Notes under the pieces: generated by a model | Told to the model about the DNA's origin: nothing | Databases searched by the model: none | What the model saw: only the letters and a program-made list of their open reading frames with translations | Shown: positions 57,341-64,000 of the stretch, one piece after another | Layout: every line of letters begins with the position of its first letter | How positions within the stretch are numbered: position 1 is the stretch's first letter | Program-made: the position numbers and the translations under genes | NCBI RefSeq assembly: GCF_021129305.1 | Contig: NZ_JAJOMB010000010.1 | Span: forward strand, 211,101-275,100 | Reading direction: 5' to 3' | From: Kineosporia babensis | Lineage (GTDB): Bacteria > Actinomycetota > Actinomycetes > Actinomycetales > Kineosporiaceae | DNA length: 64,000 bases

Positions 57341-57455
57341 CGTTTCTCGCCCTCTGATCCGCTCGACAGGTCTCGACGCTAGGCCGCCGCGAATCAGGCG
57401 GAGGTTAAGGGGATGATGAGGGGCACCGATCGATCACCGAGCGACAAGGAACGGC

Positions 57456-57923
57456 ATGCCAACCATCGCCACCGCCCGGCGCGTGGAGCTCGAGGAGCTG
57501 CTCGAGTTCATCCGCCCCCGGCACCGGGCCACCCTGGTCACCACCCGCTCCGACGGCAGCCCGCAGCTGTCGCTGGTCACCTGCGGGGTGGACACCGAGG
57601 GCCGGATCGTGATCTCGACCTACCCCGAGCGGGCCAAGGCGATCAATCTGCGCCGCCGCCCGAACGCCTCGGTCTGCATCCAGTCCGACGAGTTCAACGG
57701 CGCCTACGTCCAGGTCGACGGCCCGGCCGAGGTGATCGACCTGCCGGACTCGGTGGAGCCGCTGGTGGAGTACTTCCGCTGCATCTCCGGCGAGCACCCG
57801 AACTGGGACGAGTACCGGGAGGCGATGCTCAAGCAGGGCAAGTCGCTGATCCGGATCACCCCGCAGCGCTGGGGCCCGATCGCGACCGGTGGGTTCCCGC
57901 CGGACCGGGTTCCCCAGAGCTAA
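57456..57923 (+). CDS. PPOX-class F420-dependent oxidoreductase
   Basis: 155 residues. Split-barrel flavin/deazaflavin protein: RHRATLVTTRSDGSPQLSLV, VISTYPERAKAINLRRRPNASVCIQ (phosphate-binding strand), VDGPAEVIDLPDSVEPLVEY and ITPQRW near the end. Members reduce varied substrates with F420H2. ATG with AAGGAA upstream. A tandem palindrome starts right at the stop codon. Confidence 0.88.
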   Translation: MPTIATARRVELEELLEFIRPRHRATLVTTRSDGSPQLSLVTCGVDTEGRIVISTYPERAKAINLRRRPNASVCIQSDEFNGAYVQVDGPAEVIDLPDSVEPLVEYFRCISGEHPNWDEYREAMLKQGKSLIRITPQRWGPIATGGFPPDRVPQS

Positions 57924-58016
57924 GGCGACTTTGGGACGTTCGGGGCCCCCGACGTCCGTAAGCGGGCTTTGAAGGCGACCTACGGACGCTGGTGGCACCG
58001 ACGTCCTTAAGTTGCC
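57924..58016. repeat. tandem palindromic repeat behind the PPOX gene
   Basis: Two copies of about 42 bases, starting GGCGAC at 57924 and 57974 (period 50). Each carries facing GGGACGTT/GACGTCC or CGGACG/GACGTCC arms and can fold on itself. Between the converging PPOX and MhuD-like genes; probably terminator function. Confidence 0.65.
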
Positions 58017-58104
58017 CTAGTGACAACCACCCGCCCTCCCCCACCCACCCGGGAAGACGTTCGTCGACCAGGCAAACGTGAGGTGTGTTGCGGCACCCCG
58101 GCAG

Positions 58105-58416
58105 TTACGCCTCGGTCACCACTTCGAAGGCCCAGATGCTCGACCCGGTCGCGGCCGGCCCGTCCCCGGTCGGCCGCGAGGCCCCCTTGTGACCGCTCTG
58201 GAAGGCCTGGGAGGACTGCCAGGCGTCGAAGTCCTCCTTGGTCTTCCACCGGGTGTAGACCAGGTACTGGTCGGTGCCCTCGACCGGGCGCAGCAGCTCG
58301 AAGTGCTCGAATCCCGAGGAGTTCTCCACCATCCCGGCGCGGTTGGTGAACCGCTGCTCCAGAACGTCCCCGCGCCCACCGGGCACGGTCAGCACATTGA
58401 TGACCACATAAGACAT
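58105..58416 (-). CDS. mhuD: MhuD-like antibiotic-biosynthesis-monooxygenase-fold haem-degrading protein
   Basis: 103 residues. ABM-fold dimer. Alignable by eye with the M. tuberculosis haem oxygenase MhuD: VPGGRGDVLEQRF, ENSSGFEHFELLRPVEG and AWQSSQAFQSG. The Asn at position 7 and Trp at 66, active-site residues of MhuD, are present; the haem-ligand His is at 76 against 75. MhuD opens haem without releasing CO. Haem degradation for iron is therefore likely. No haem-uptake genes are adjacent. Confidence 0.82.
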   Translation of the reverse strand: MSYVVINVLTVPGGRGDVLEQRFTNRAGMVENSSGFEHFELLRPVEGTDQYLVYTRWKTKEDFDAWQSSQAFQSGHKGASRPTGDGPAATGSSIWAFEVVTEA

Positions 58417-58512
58417 GCACCCAGTCTCTTACACAGCGCAATCTCCCCGGTAGGCACCCGCCATGAGACGGCGGTGAGATCCGCGCAGGTCGTCCCATTA
58501 GAGTGCGTAGCC

Positions 58513-58878
58513 GTGAGCAGCATCCTGTCCGGCGCGGTGATCGCCGTGGGCCTGGTCTCCTCGATCTGGAGCGTCGTCCTCTTCGCCCGCGCCCGCCGGG
58601 CCAGCAACGTCATGCTGCTGGTCCTGCTCGGCCTCGAGCTGCTGCTGCTGATCCAGCTGGTGATCGGCATCGTGCGGGTCGCCGGGGGCGAGCGGCCGGA
58701 GGAGACCGCCACCTTCCTGTCCTACGCCGCCAGCCTGCTGCTGCTCCTGCCCGCCGGGGTGTTCTGGTCGGCCGCGGACAAGTCCCGCACCAGCGTCCTG
58801 GTGATTTTCATAGCCTGCTTTGCCGTGGTCGTGATGACGGCCCGGATGTTTCAGATCTGGAGCACCGTCGGTGGATGA
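58513..58878 (+). CDS. four-helix membrane protein
   Basis: 121 residues, almost wholly hydrophobic: ILSGAVIAVGLVSSIWSVVL, VMLLVLLGLELLLLIQLVIG, FLSYAASLLLLLPAGVFW, VLVIFIACFAVVVMTARMF. GTG start with TAGAGT eight bases upstream. Its end overlaps the start of the next membrane gene by eight bases, so they are coupled. No recognised domain; similar pairs occur in other actinomycetes. Confidence 0.72.
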   Translation: MSSILSGAVIAVGLVSSIWSVVLFARARRASNVMLLVLLGLELLLLIQLVIGIVRVAGGERPEETATFLSYAASLLLLLPAGVFWSAADKSRTSVLVIFIACFAVVVMTARMFQIWSTVGG

Positions 58879-59284
58879 GACAAGCCGTACCTCCGGACCG
58901 GGACGGCTGCTGGTTGCCGTCTACGCGGTCTTCGCCCTGGCCGCCTGCTCGCGGGCGATCGTCCAGCTGATCACCAGGTTCGACGAGGCCCCGGTGGCCT
59001 ACCTGCTCTCGCTGCTGTCCGGCGTGGTCTACGTGATCGCCACCCTGGCGCTGGCCCGGCCGGGTCCGCTCTGGCGCCGGGTCGCGCTGATCACCTGCAC
59101 CTTCGAGCTGGTCGGGGTGCTCGCGATCGGGGTGCTGACCCTGATCGACGACGGCGACTTCCCGGACGAGACGGTGTGGTCCAACTTCGGCCAGGGCTAC
59201 CTCTTCATCCCGCTGATCCTGCCGGTGATCGGGCTGTACTGGCTGCGCCGCACCGCCCCGGCGGACCGTCTGACGCAGGGGTAG
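58871..59284 (+). CDS. four-helix membrane protein, partner of the preceding
   Basis: 137 residues with helices LLVAVYAVFALAACSRAIV, AYLLSLLSGVVYVIATLAL, VALITCTFELVGVLAIGVL and YLFIPLILPVIGLYWLR. GTG start inside the previous gene. No known domain; probably forms a complex with the preceding protein, an inference from translational coupling. Confidence 0.75.
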   Translation: MDETSRTSGPGRLLVAVYAVFALAACSRAIVQLITRFDEAPVAYLLSLLSGVVYVIATLALARPGPLWRRVALITCTFELVGVLAIGVLTLIDDGDFPDETVWSNFGQGYLFIPLILPVIGLYWLRRTAPADRLTQG

Positions 59285-59364
59285 CGGCCTGAGGTAACGG
59301 TGTCGCATTCTCCCTGGCGATTCCGGATATACCCGGCATAAGTTGCGAGGCGCACCATCCGTGT

Positions 59365-59385
59365 CAGGCCCTCCCGCAGGGCCTG
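59365..59385 (+). promoter_or_regulatory. hairpin in the leader of the sugar-binding lipoprotein gene
   Basis: CAGGCCCT, loop CCCGC, AGGGCCTG: perfect 8-bp stem 45 bases before the start codon. A possible attenuator or mRNA stabiliser. Confidence 0.4.
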
Positions 59386-59429
59386 CTTCAGCTCCGGCGC
59401 CGAAGCCGGGCAGAGGGAGGACCGGATCC

Positions 59430-60536
59430 ATGCGCAGACAGCTTCTCGCCGCACTGGCCATCGGCTCGGCGGTTGTTCTTTCACTCAGCGCCTGTGGCGA
59501 GGACAGCTCCTCGAACGACGACGGCGGCACCGATCCGGCGGCCGAGGGCAAGGTCGGGGTCATCCTGCCCGACGCCGCCTCCTCGCCCCGCTGGGAGAAC
59601 GCCGACCGCCCGGCCCTGGCCGAGGCTTTCGAGAAGGCCGGGGTGGAGGCCGACATCCAGAACGCCGGCGGCGACAAGACCAAGTTCCAGACCATCGCCG
59701 ACGGGATGATCAGCTCCGGCGTGACGGTACTGCTGATCACCAACCTGGACAGCGACTCCGGGGCCGCGGTGATCAAGAAGGCCACCGACGCGGGCATCCC
59801 GGTGATCGACTACGACCGGCTCACCCTGGGCGGCGGGGCGCAGTACTACGTCTCGCTGGACAACGTGCGAGTCGGCCAGACGATCGGCGAGGGCCTGGTG
59901 AAGTGCCTGCAGGACGCGGGCACCACCAGCGGGGACGTGGTCGAGCTGAACGGCTCGCCCACCGACAACAACGCCACCCTGTTCAAGGAGGGCTACGACA
60001 AGGTGATCCGCGACGCCGGCTACAACGTGGTCGCCGACCAGGACGTGCCGGACTGGGACGCGCAGCGCGCGGGCGTGCTCTTCGAGCAGATCGACACCGA
60101 GCTCAAGGGCAAGTTCGTCGGGGTGGCGGCAGCCAACGACACGCTGGGCGGCGCGGTGATCGCTCGGCTGGAGTCCAGCGGGCGGGCCGGTTCGGTCGCG
60201 GTCACCGGGCAGGACGCCAGCGACGCCGGACTGCAGCAGTTGCTGCTGGGCAACCAGTGCGTCACGGTCTACAAGTCGATCAAGCTGGAGGCCGGGGCGG
60301 CCGCCGACCTGGCGGTGAAGCTGATCAAGGGTGACACCGCCGGGGCGGATGCCTCGGCCAGCGGCTCGGTCACCGACACCAAGACCAACGCGGCGGTGAA
60401 GTCGGTCCTGCTGGAGCCGCAGGCGATCTATGCGGACAACGTGCAGGACGTGATCGACGACGGCGCCACCACGGCGGAAAAGATCTGCACCACAGCGGAA
60501 CTGAAGAAGGCCTGCGAGAAGTACGGGGTGCAGTAA
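59430..60536 (+). CDS. orphan sugar ABC transporter substrate-binding lipoprotein
   Basis: 368 residues. Lipoprotein signal (LLAALAIGSAVVLSLSAC, lipobox LSAC, acylated Cys about 22). Periplasmic-binding type 1 fold of the xylose/ribose-binding class: VGVILPDAASSPRWENAD, GVTVLLITNLDSDSGAAV, GIPVIDYDRLTLGG, YVSLDNVRVGQTIGEGLV, DVPDWDAQRAG and VGVAAANDTLGGAVIAR. Ends AEKICTTAELKKACEKYGVQ, typical of XylF-like proteins. GGGAGGA precedes the ATG. No permease or ATPase gene is adjacent. Confidence 0.88.
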   Translation: MRRQLLAALAIGSAVVLSLSACGEDSSSNDDGGTDPAAEGKVGVILPDAASSPRWENADRPALAEAFEKAGVEADIQNAGGDKTKFQTIADGMISSGVTVLLITNLDSDSGAAVIKKATDAGIPVIDYDRLTLGGGAQYYVSLDNVRVGQTIGEGLVKCLQDAGTTSGDVVELNGSPTDNNATLFKEGYDKVIRDAGYNVVADQDVPDWDAQRAGVLFEQIDTELKGKFVGVAAANDTLGGAVIARLESSGRAGSVAVTGQDASDAGLQQLLLGNQCVTVYKSIKLEAGAAADLAVKLIKGDTAGADASASGSVTDTKTNAAVKSVLLEPQAIYADNVQDVIDDGATTAEKICTTAELKKACEKYGVQ

Positions 60537-60609
60537 CTGGAGACGAGGCACTCACCCACCGCTGACGTCTCCAGTTGGGTTCGTTCGGGCCAGAACCGAA
60601 CTGGAGACG
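60535..60609. repeat. three copies of AACTGGAGACG behind the lipoprotein gene
   Basis: Direct at 60535-60545, inverted at 60566-60576, direct again at 60599-60609. The first contains the last two bases of the stop codon. Copy two with its GGTTC neighbour pairs with GAACC plus copy three (17 bp, one mismatch); it can alternatively pair with copy one. Probably terminator function. Confidence 0.7.
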
Positions 60610-60639
60610 TCGGCGCTCGCCTGACCGGCTCGGATCGAC

Positions 60640-60667
60640 AGAGCAGCTGTCTTGTAAACAGCAGGTC
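60640..60667 (+). pseudogene. partial tRNA-Thr copy
   Basis: 28 bases identical to the D-arm-to-variable-loop part of the tRNA-Thr gene 116 bases further on, including the whole anticodon arm. Similarity continues weakly into a T-arm with a shortened loop; the 5' acceptor half is absent. It cannot form a tRNA. Confidence 0.75.
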
Positions 60668-60734
60668 GCCGGTTCGACCGGGGTTGCGCCACCGCGGCAA
60701 CCGCAACCCGGTAGAGTCGTCCGTGCAACACCTC

Positions 60735-60808
60735 GCCTCCTTAGCTCAGTTGGCCAGAGCAGCTGTCTTGTAAACAGCAGGTCATCGGTTCGAATCCGAT
60801 AGGGGGCT
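60735..60808 (+). tRNA. tRNA-Thr (UGU)
   Basis: 74 bases. Acceptor GCCTCCT pairs with AGGGGGC; D-arm GCTC/GAGC; anticodon stem GCTGT/ACAGC around CTTGTAA (anticodon TGT); T-arm ATCGG-TTCGAAT-CCGAT. CCA is not encoded. All arms pair. Confidence 0.96.
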
Positions 60809-60826
60809 CCGCTGCCCGGATCCACC

Positions 60827-62281
60827 TCAGCCACTGACGAAGGGCTGCAGGTGGCGGGTGATCAGGGTTTCCACGTCGCCGGGCGGGCCGGTCAGGTATT
60901 CGCGCACGCGCTCGCGGAAGGTACTGCTCCAGTTGCCGTAGCGCCGGATGTAGGGGCGTTGCACGGCTGAGCTGAGCACCGCCGGCAGTTCGGCGAGCTG
61001 GGTCTGCACGGTGGCCTCGAAGAAGTTCGGCCGGAGCGTGGGCACGTAGCCGCCGACGTGGAACAACTGGGACTGGCTCTGCCCGCCGGCCAGGAAGATT
61101 GCCAGGTCGACGGCGGCGTCGCGGGCGGTGGACTCCTGGGCCACCGCAGCTACCTGCCCGCCGAGCACTCCGCCGGGGATCGGCACCGAGGTGTACACCT
61201 CGCTGCCGCGCTCTGCCTTGGCCGAGTCCAGGAGCAGCTGGCGCACCTGGGAGGGCCAGAGCCGGGCGAAGGCGGCGCCGTGCTCGCGCATGGTCCCCAG
61301 CGTGTCGGTCTCGTCGCCGTCGCCGGTGGGCACGCGGAACATGTCGGGCGGGAAGGTGCCCTTGAGCCGCTCCAGGGCGTCACGTCCGGCCTGGGTGCGC
61401 AGCGTGGGGTCGTTCTTCACGTCACCGCCGAAGGCATGAATCAACTCGACCAGGCTCACCGTCATCCCCTCGTAGAGCCCGGCCTGGATCAGGATGCGGC
61501 GGCCGGAGCGAGCCAGGCCGGTCAGTTCCTGGGCCCGCGACCAGAACTCGGCCGGCTGCCCGGCCTTCCGGAGGTTCCACAGCTGGCTGTGGACCTGCTC
61601 GCGATCGGCCACCGGGAACAGCGACAGGTCGATCACCAGCAGCGGCGCGTCGGCGTTCACCGGCAGGGCGTACAGCGGGGCGTCGGCGCTGTTCTGGGCG
61701 CGGCAGCGGGCGATCAGCGGGGCGAAGCAGCCCTGGTCCTCGAGCCGGCGGGTCAGGGCGGCGCTGTCCGGCAGGATCGAGACCAGGTGGTCCTCGACCA
61801 GGCCGGGCAGGAACTCGGGGTCGAGGACCACGAGGTCGGACTCGGGCGTGGCCGCGGAGAGCTTGTTGCGGATGATCCCCACCTGGTCGTCGCTGTTCGG
61901 GCCGACCGAGTTGTAGCTGGCGGCCCGCCGGGCCCGGATCGTGGTCGGGGTGTTCTCCCACACCTGCAGGGCGTTCGCCCGGGCGGTGCTGCTGTCGTCC
62001 CCGCCGTGAACCCGGACGTTGACCTCCTTGGTGCCGAACTGATCGGCCACCCAGCGGGCCGGTTCCAGGTCGTGCAGGGCCCACTGGCCGATGCTGCCGC
62101 CGATCGCTCCGGCCGCGATCCCGAGCAGCATCGCGCGACGGCCGGGCCCTTCGTCCGGGTCCTGCCCCGCCGATGGGCCGGGTGTCTCGGTCTTACCTGG
62201 TCCCGGCGGTTCCCCCTCCGACTGCTGCCCGTTGGGCGAGGCGGCTGTCTCGGCCTCGGGTGCGTGCTGCGACATGGTCAC
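60827..62281 (-). CDS. Tat-type extracellular solute-binding protein (family 1)
   Basis: 484 residues. A 45-residue polar N-terminus precedes GRRAMLLGIAAGAIGGSIGQ, a twin-arginine-like or uncleaved anchor sequence, so export is likely. The mature part reads like an SBP family 1 protein: SDLVVLDPEFLPGLVEDHL, LYALPVNADAPLLVIDLSLF, GMTVSLVELIHAFGGDVKN, EVYTSVPIPGGVLGGQVAAV, DAAVDLAIFLAGGQSQSQLF. No transporter genes. GTG start three bases behind the VWA gene's stop, with GAGGAG upstream, so both are coupled. An ATG two codons later is an alternative. Confidence 0.82.
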   Translation of the reverse strand: MTMSQHAPEAETAASPNGQQSEGEPPGPGKTETPGPSAGQDPDEGPGRRAMLLGIAAGAIGGSIGQWALHDLEPARWVADQFGTKEVNVRVHGGDDSSTARANALQVWENTPTTIRARRAASYNSVGPNSDDQVGIIRNKLSAATPESDLVVLDPEFLPGLVEDHLVSILPDSAALTRRLEDQGCFAPLIARCRAQNSADAPLYALPVNADAPLLVIDLSLFPVADREQVHSQLWNLRKAGQPAEFWSRAQELTGLARSGRRILIQAGLYEGMTVSLVELIHAFGGDVKNDPTLRTQAGRDALERLKGTFPPDMFRVPTGDGDETDTLGTMREHGAAFARLWPSQVRQLLLDSAKAERGSEVYTSVPIPGGVLGGQVAAVAQESTARDAAVDLAIFLAGGQSQSQLFHVGGYVPTLRPNFFEATVQTQLAELPAVLSSAVQRPYIRRYGNWSSTFRERVREYLTGPPGDVETLITRHLQPFVSG

Positions 62282-62285
62282 GGGA

Positions 62286-64000
62286 CTACTTCTCCTCGGC
62301 GAGAAGGGTCAGCTGGTCGGCGACGTGCTGGGAGTTGATGTCGATGCTCCGGCAGCGCGCCTGCGCCCAGGTCGGCTGCCGGGCGCAGCCCGAGCCGATC
62401 ACCACGACGTTCAGCCCTCGGCGGCTGCCGGGCGAGATCGGCTGCTCGGTAAGCACATTCATCCCGTCCGTCAGAAGCACGGTCACCGACCGGAACGGCG
62501 GGCCGGACTGAACCGGCAGCAGCTCGGCCAGGCCGGTCTTCCCGCCCGGGCCCTCCGGGAAGAGCAGCTCCCGCCCCGGAGCGACGTCTCCGGGCATGCT
62601 GAGCGAACGATCGGCCGGTGGACCGGCTCCGGTGCGGGCCTGCACGACGGTGAGCTGGTCCTGCGGGTCGAGCGGCTTGGTCGAGGCCCAGGCCCGGACC
62701 CCTTGCCGGGCCGCGGCGTACGGCGTGGTGTCTCCCTCCTTGACGGTACCCATGCTCTGCGAGGCATCGATCAGCACGGTCAGGTGGAGCGGACGCTCGA
62801 TCGTGGCCAGGGCAGGCGGCCGGTCGGCAACCTCCTGCGGTGGGGTGCTGGCGGCGACCAGGCCCAGATCGTCGCGGGCCTCCGAGCGTTTCAGCCAGGA
62901 CAGGAAGGAGCGCACCGCCTGCGCGCTGGTGCGCTGGCTTTCCGGGATCAGCGGAATGGCCAGCACTTCGGCACCGATGGTGTTGCCGTCCGAATCCTCC
63001 AGCTTCAGCTCGCGCAAACCGTTGTCCCGGCAGGCGGATTGCGTCCCGGCCGGAAGCACGACGCCAAGGCAGGCCCGCTCGTCGTCGAGATCCACCGTCC
63101 GCCGCTCGATCCCGAGCTCCGGGGCGGCGTACTCCACCGCGGCGGCCACCGGATCGCGCGGGACGACGTCGCGGAAGCCCAGTTCTATTCCCTGCCGGAC
63201 CAATTCGGCAGCGGGCACGGCAGCGCGGGAACGGAAGGCTTCTTCCTCGAGGAGAACCACCGCCGGGACCATCCCCAGCAGTTCCCAGTTCGGCAGGGGC
63301 GCCACCCCGACGGTCAGGTCGGCCCACTCGCCGCCGAGCCCTCGGATCGTGGCCGGGTCGGAAGTGATCACCCCCGCGACCGGGGTCTGCGCGATCCGGA
63401 GGTCATGGTGCGGATCAGTGCCCAGCGCAGCAAATTCCACCGTCTGAGCGCATTCTCGGCCGTTCTCCAGCCGGGAACTGTTGGCCGCGAACAGCGACTG
63501 CACGGTGGACAGCAGAGCCTGGTCCACCTCGATCCGCGCCGCCCCGCACCGATCCCGCTGCTCGTCCGGCAGCGGCAGCACGTCCCAGGTGGCCGCGGTG
63601 AGCGAGAGCACCAGCATCGGCAGGGCGATCGAGCGGAACAGGTACTCGGCTCCCCGCCGCGGCCGGCGCAGACCGGGCCAGAACACCACCACCGGCAGCG
63701 CGATCGCGAGAACCCCGAACACGTCGTAGAGATCGACCCCGGGCCGGCGCAGCACCCAGACGCCGAGCACCGGCAGCAGCACTACTTCCACCCGGGTCAG
63801 CCAGCGCCAGACCGATTCCGGGAAGAGCTGCACGTGCTCTTTCGGGTCACCCTGGGGCAGGGGCAGGGTGCGGCGCAGATCCCCGAACAGGACGATCAGC
63901 GCGATGATCAGACTCATGACGTTGACCACGGACTCGATCCCGTCCAGGGTCTCGGTGCCGGACGCCACCCAATAGACCATCAGGCCGACCAGGCAGATCA
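62286..64000 (-). CDS. membrane protein with extracellular VWA domain (5' end outside the window)
   Basis: At least 570 codons; the frame stays open and hydrophobic to the right edge (codons before the ATG at 63980 read I-C-L-V-G-L), so the true start is beyond 64000. About five transmembrane helices, then a 300-residue region like a substrate-binding domain (CAQTVEFAALGTDPHHDLRI, VGVAPLPNWELLGMVPAVVL), then a C-terminal VWA domain with MIDAS LIDASQSMG and VTVLLTDGMN. VWA MIDAS motifs bind metal and protein ligands. Coupled to the solute-binding protein gene downstream. Confidence 0.83.
   Translation of the reverse strand, partial: ICLVGLMVYWVASGTETLDGIESVVNVMSLIIALIVLFGDLRRTLPLPQGDPKEHVQLFPESVWRWLTRVEVVLLPVLGVWVLRRPGVDLYDVFGVLAIALPVVVFWPGLRRPRRGAEYLFRSIALPMLVLSLTAATWDVLPLPDEQRDRCGAARIEVDQALLSTVQSLFAANSSRLENGRECAQTVEFAALGTDPHHDLRIAQTPVAGVITSDPATIRGLGGEWADLTVGVAPLPNWELLGMVPAVVLLEEEAFRSRAAVPAAELVRQGIELGFRDVVPRDPVAAAVEYAAPELGIERRTVDLDDERACLGVVLPAGTQSACRDNGLRELKLEDSDGNTIGAEVLAIPLIPESQRTSAQAVRSFLSWLKRSEARDDLGLVAASTPPQEVADRPPALATIERPLHLTVLIDASQSMGTVKEGDTTPYAAARQGVRAWASTKPLDPQDQLTVVQARTGAGPPADRSLSMPGDVAPGRELLFPEGPGGKTGLAELLPVQSGPPFRSVTVLLTDGMNVLTEQPISPGSRRGLNVVVIGSGCARQPTWAQARCRSIDINSQHVADQLTLLAEEK

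Noticed and set aside
60370..60834. Minus-strand frame with an RIRTDDLLFTRQ-type peptide
   Set aside because: It is antisense to the tRNA-Thr gene and its partial copy. Such peptides are well known spurious proteins translated from tRNA regions.

Overview
High-GC DNA (about 70 percent or more) with actinomycete gene content: Lsr2, ClpC, DisA, the mini ribosomal protein bS22, F420-type PPOX oxidoreductase, a MhuD-like haem oxygenase, GTG/TTG starts and many likely leaderless genes. The order clpC-lsr2-lysS, ftsH-folE-folP-folBK-DUF3180 and hpt-tilS-metalloprotease-dacB-ppa is that of an Actinomycetota chromosome. A Kineosporiales-like organism is my guess, but the genus cannot be fixed from sequence alone. 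I see no phage, insertion sequence, CRISPR array or replication origin. The window is mostly core chromosome with a few accessory modules.

Layout. 1-5109 (minus): a truncated NAD-epimerase, bS22, a small excisionase-type HTH protein, AcuC deacetylase, ProC and a PucR-type regulator. 5187-7766 (plus): proline dehydrogenase and P5C dehydrogenase, divergent from that regulator, so proline synthesis, breakdown and control sit together. 7811-11544: a TIM-barrel isomerase, Ppx/GppA phosphatase, a DUF3109-like cysteine protein and a methyltransferase. 11964-16847: radA and disA (divergent), mutY and an orphan ABC ATPase. 16842-25504: argA, clpC, a 0.95 kb regulatory gap, lsr2, a small membrane protein, lysS, an ANTAR antiterminator and a GT-B glycosyltransferase. 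25563-30047: nadC, nadB, panC and a DUF2520 protein. 30168-35095: two methyltransferases (one MidA-like), two bacterial-PH membrane proteins and an orphan nuoD. 35160-40373: a translationally coupled three-gene operon of a processive membrane glycosyltransferase and two parallel beta-helix proteins, the best candidate for an undescribed exopolysaccharide synthesis and modification system. 40581-53023: the folate/ftsH block, hpt-tilS-protease-dacB, ppa, an NlpC/P60 peptidase and a 51-residue membrane protein. 53175-60536: a fused trehalose-6-phosphate synthase/phosphatase, a DUF4832 secreted protein, a PPOX enzyme, a MhuD-like protein, two small membrane proteins and an orphan sugar-binding lipoprotein. 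60735-64000: tRNA-Thr(UGU) beside a partial copy of itself, then a Tat-type solute-binding protein coupled to a membrane VWA protein that runs off the right edge.

Structure not explained by genes. A family of short palindromes with a GGGACGTCGG-like core lies directly behind several stop codons (14563, 35097, 57924, 60535), and one inverted pair sits inside the coding frame of the PucR-type regulator. Many genes have a TANNNT box 6-8 bases before the start codon and no clear ribosome binding site, which points to leaderless transcripts and fixes several starts. Low-complexity expansions occur in tilS and behind radA.
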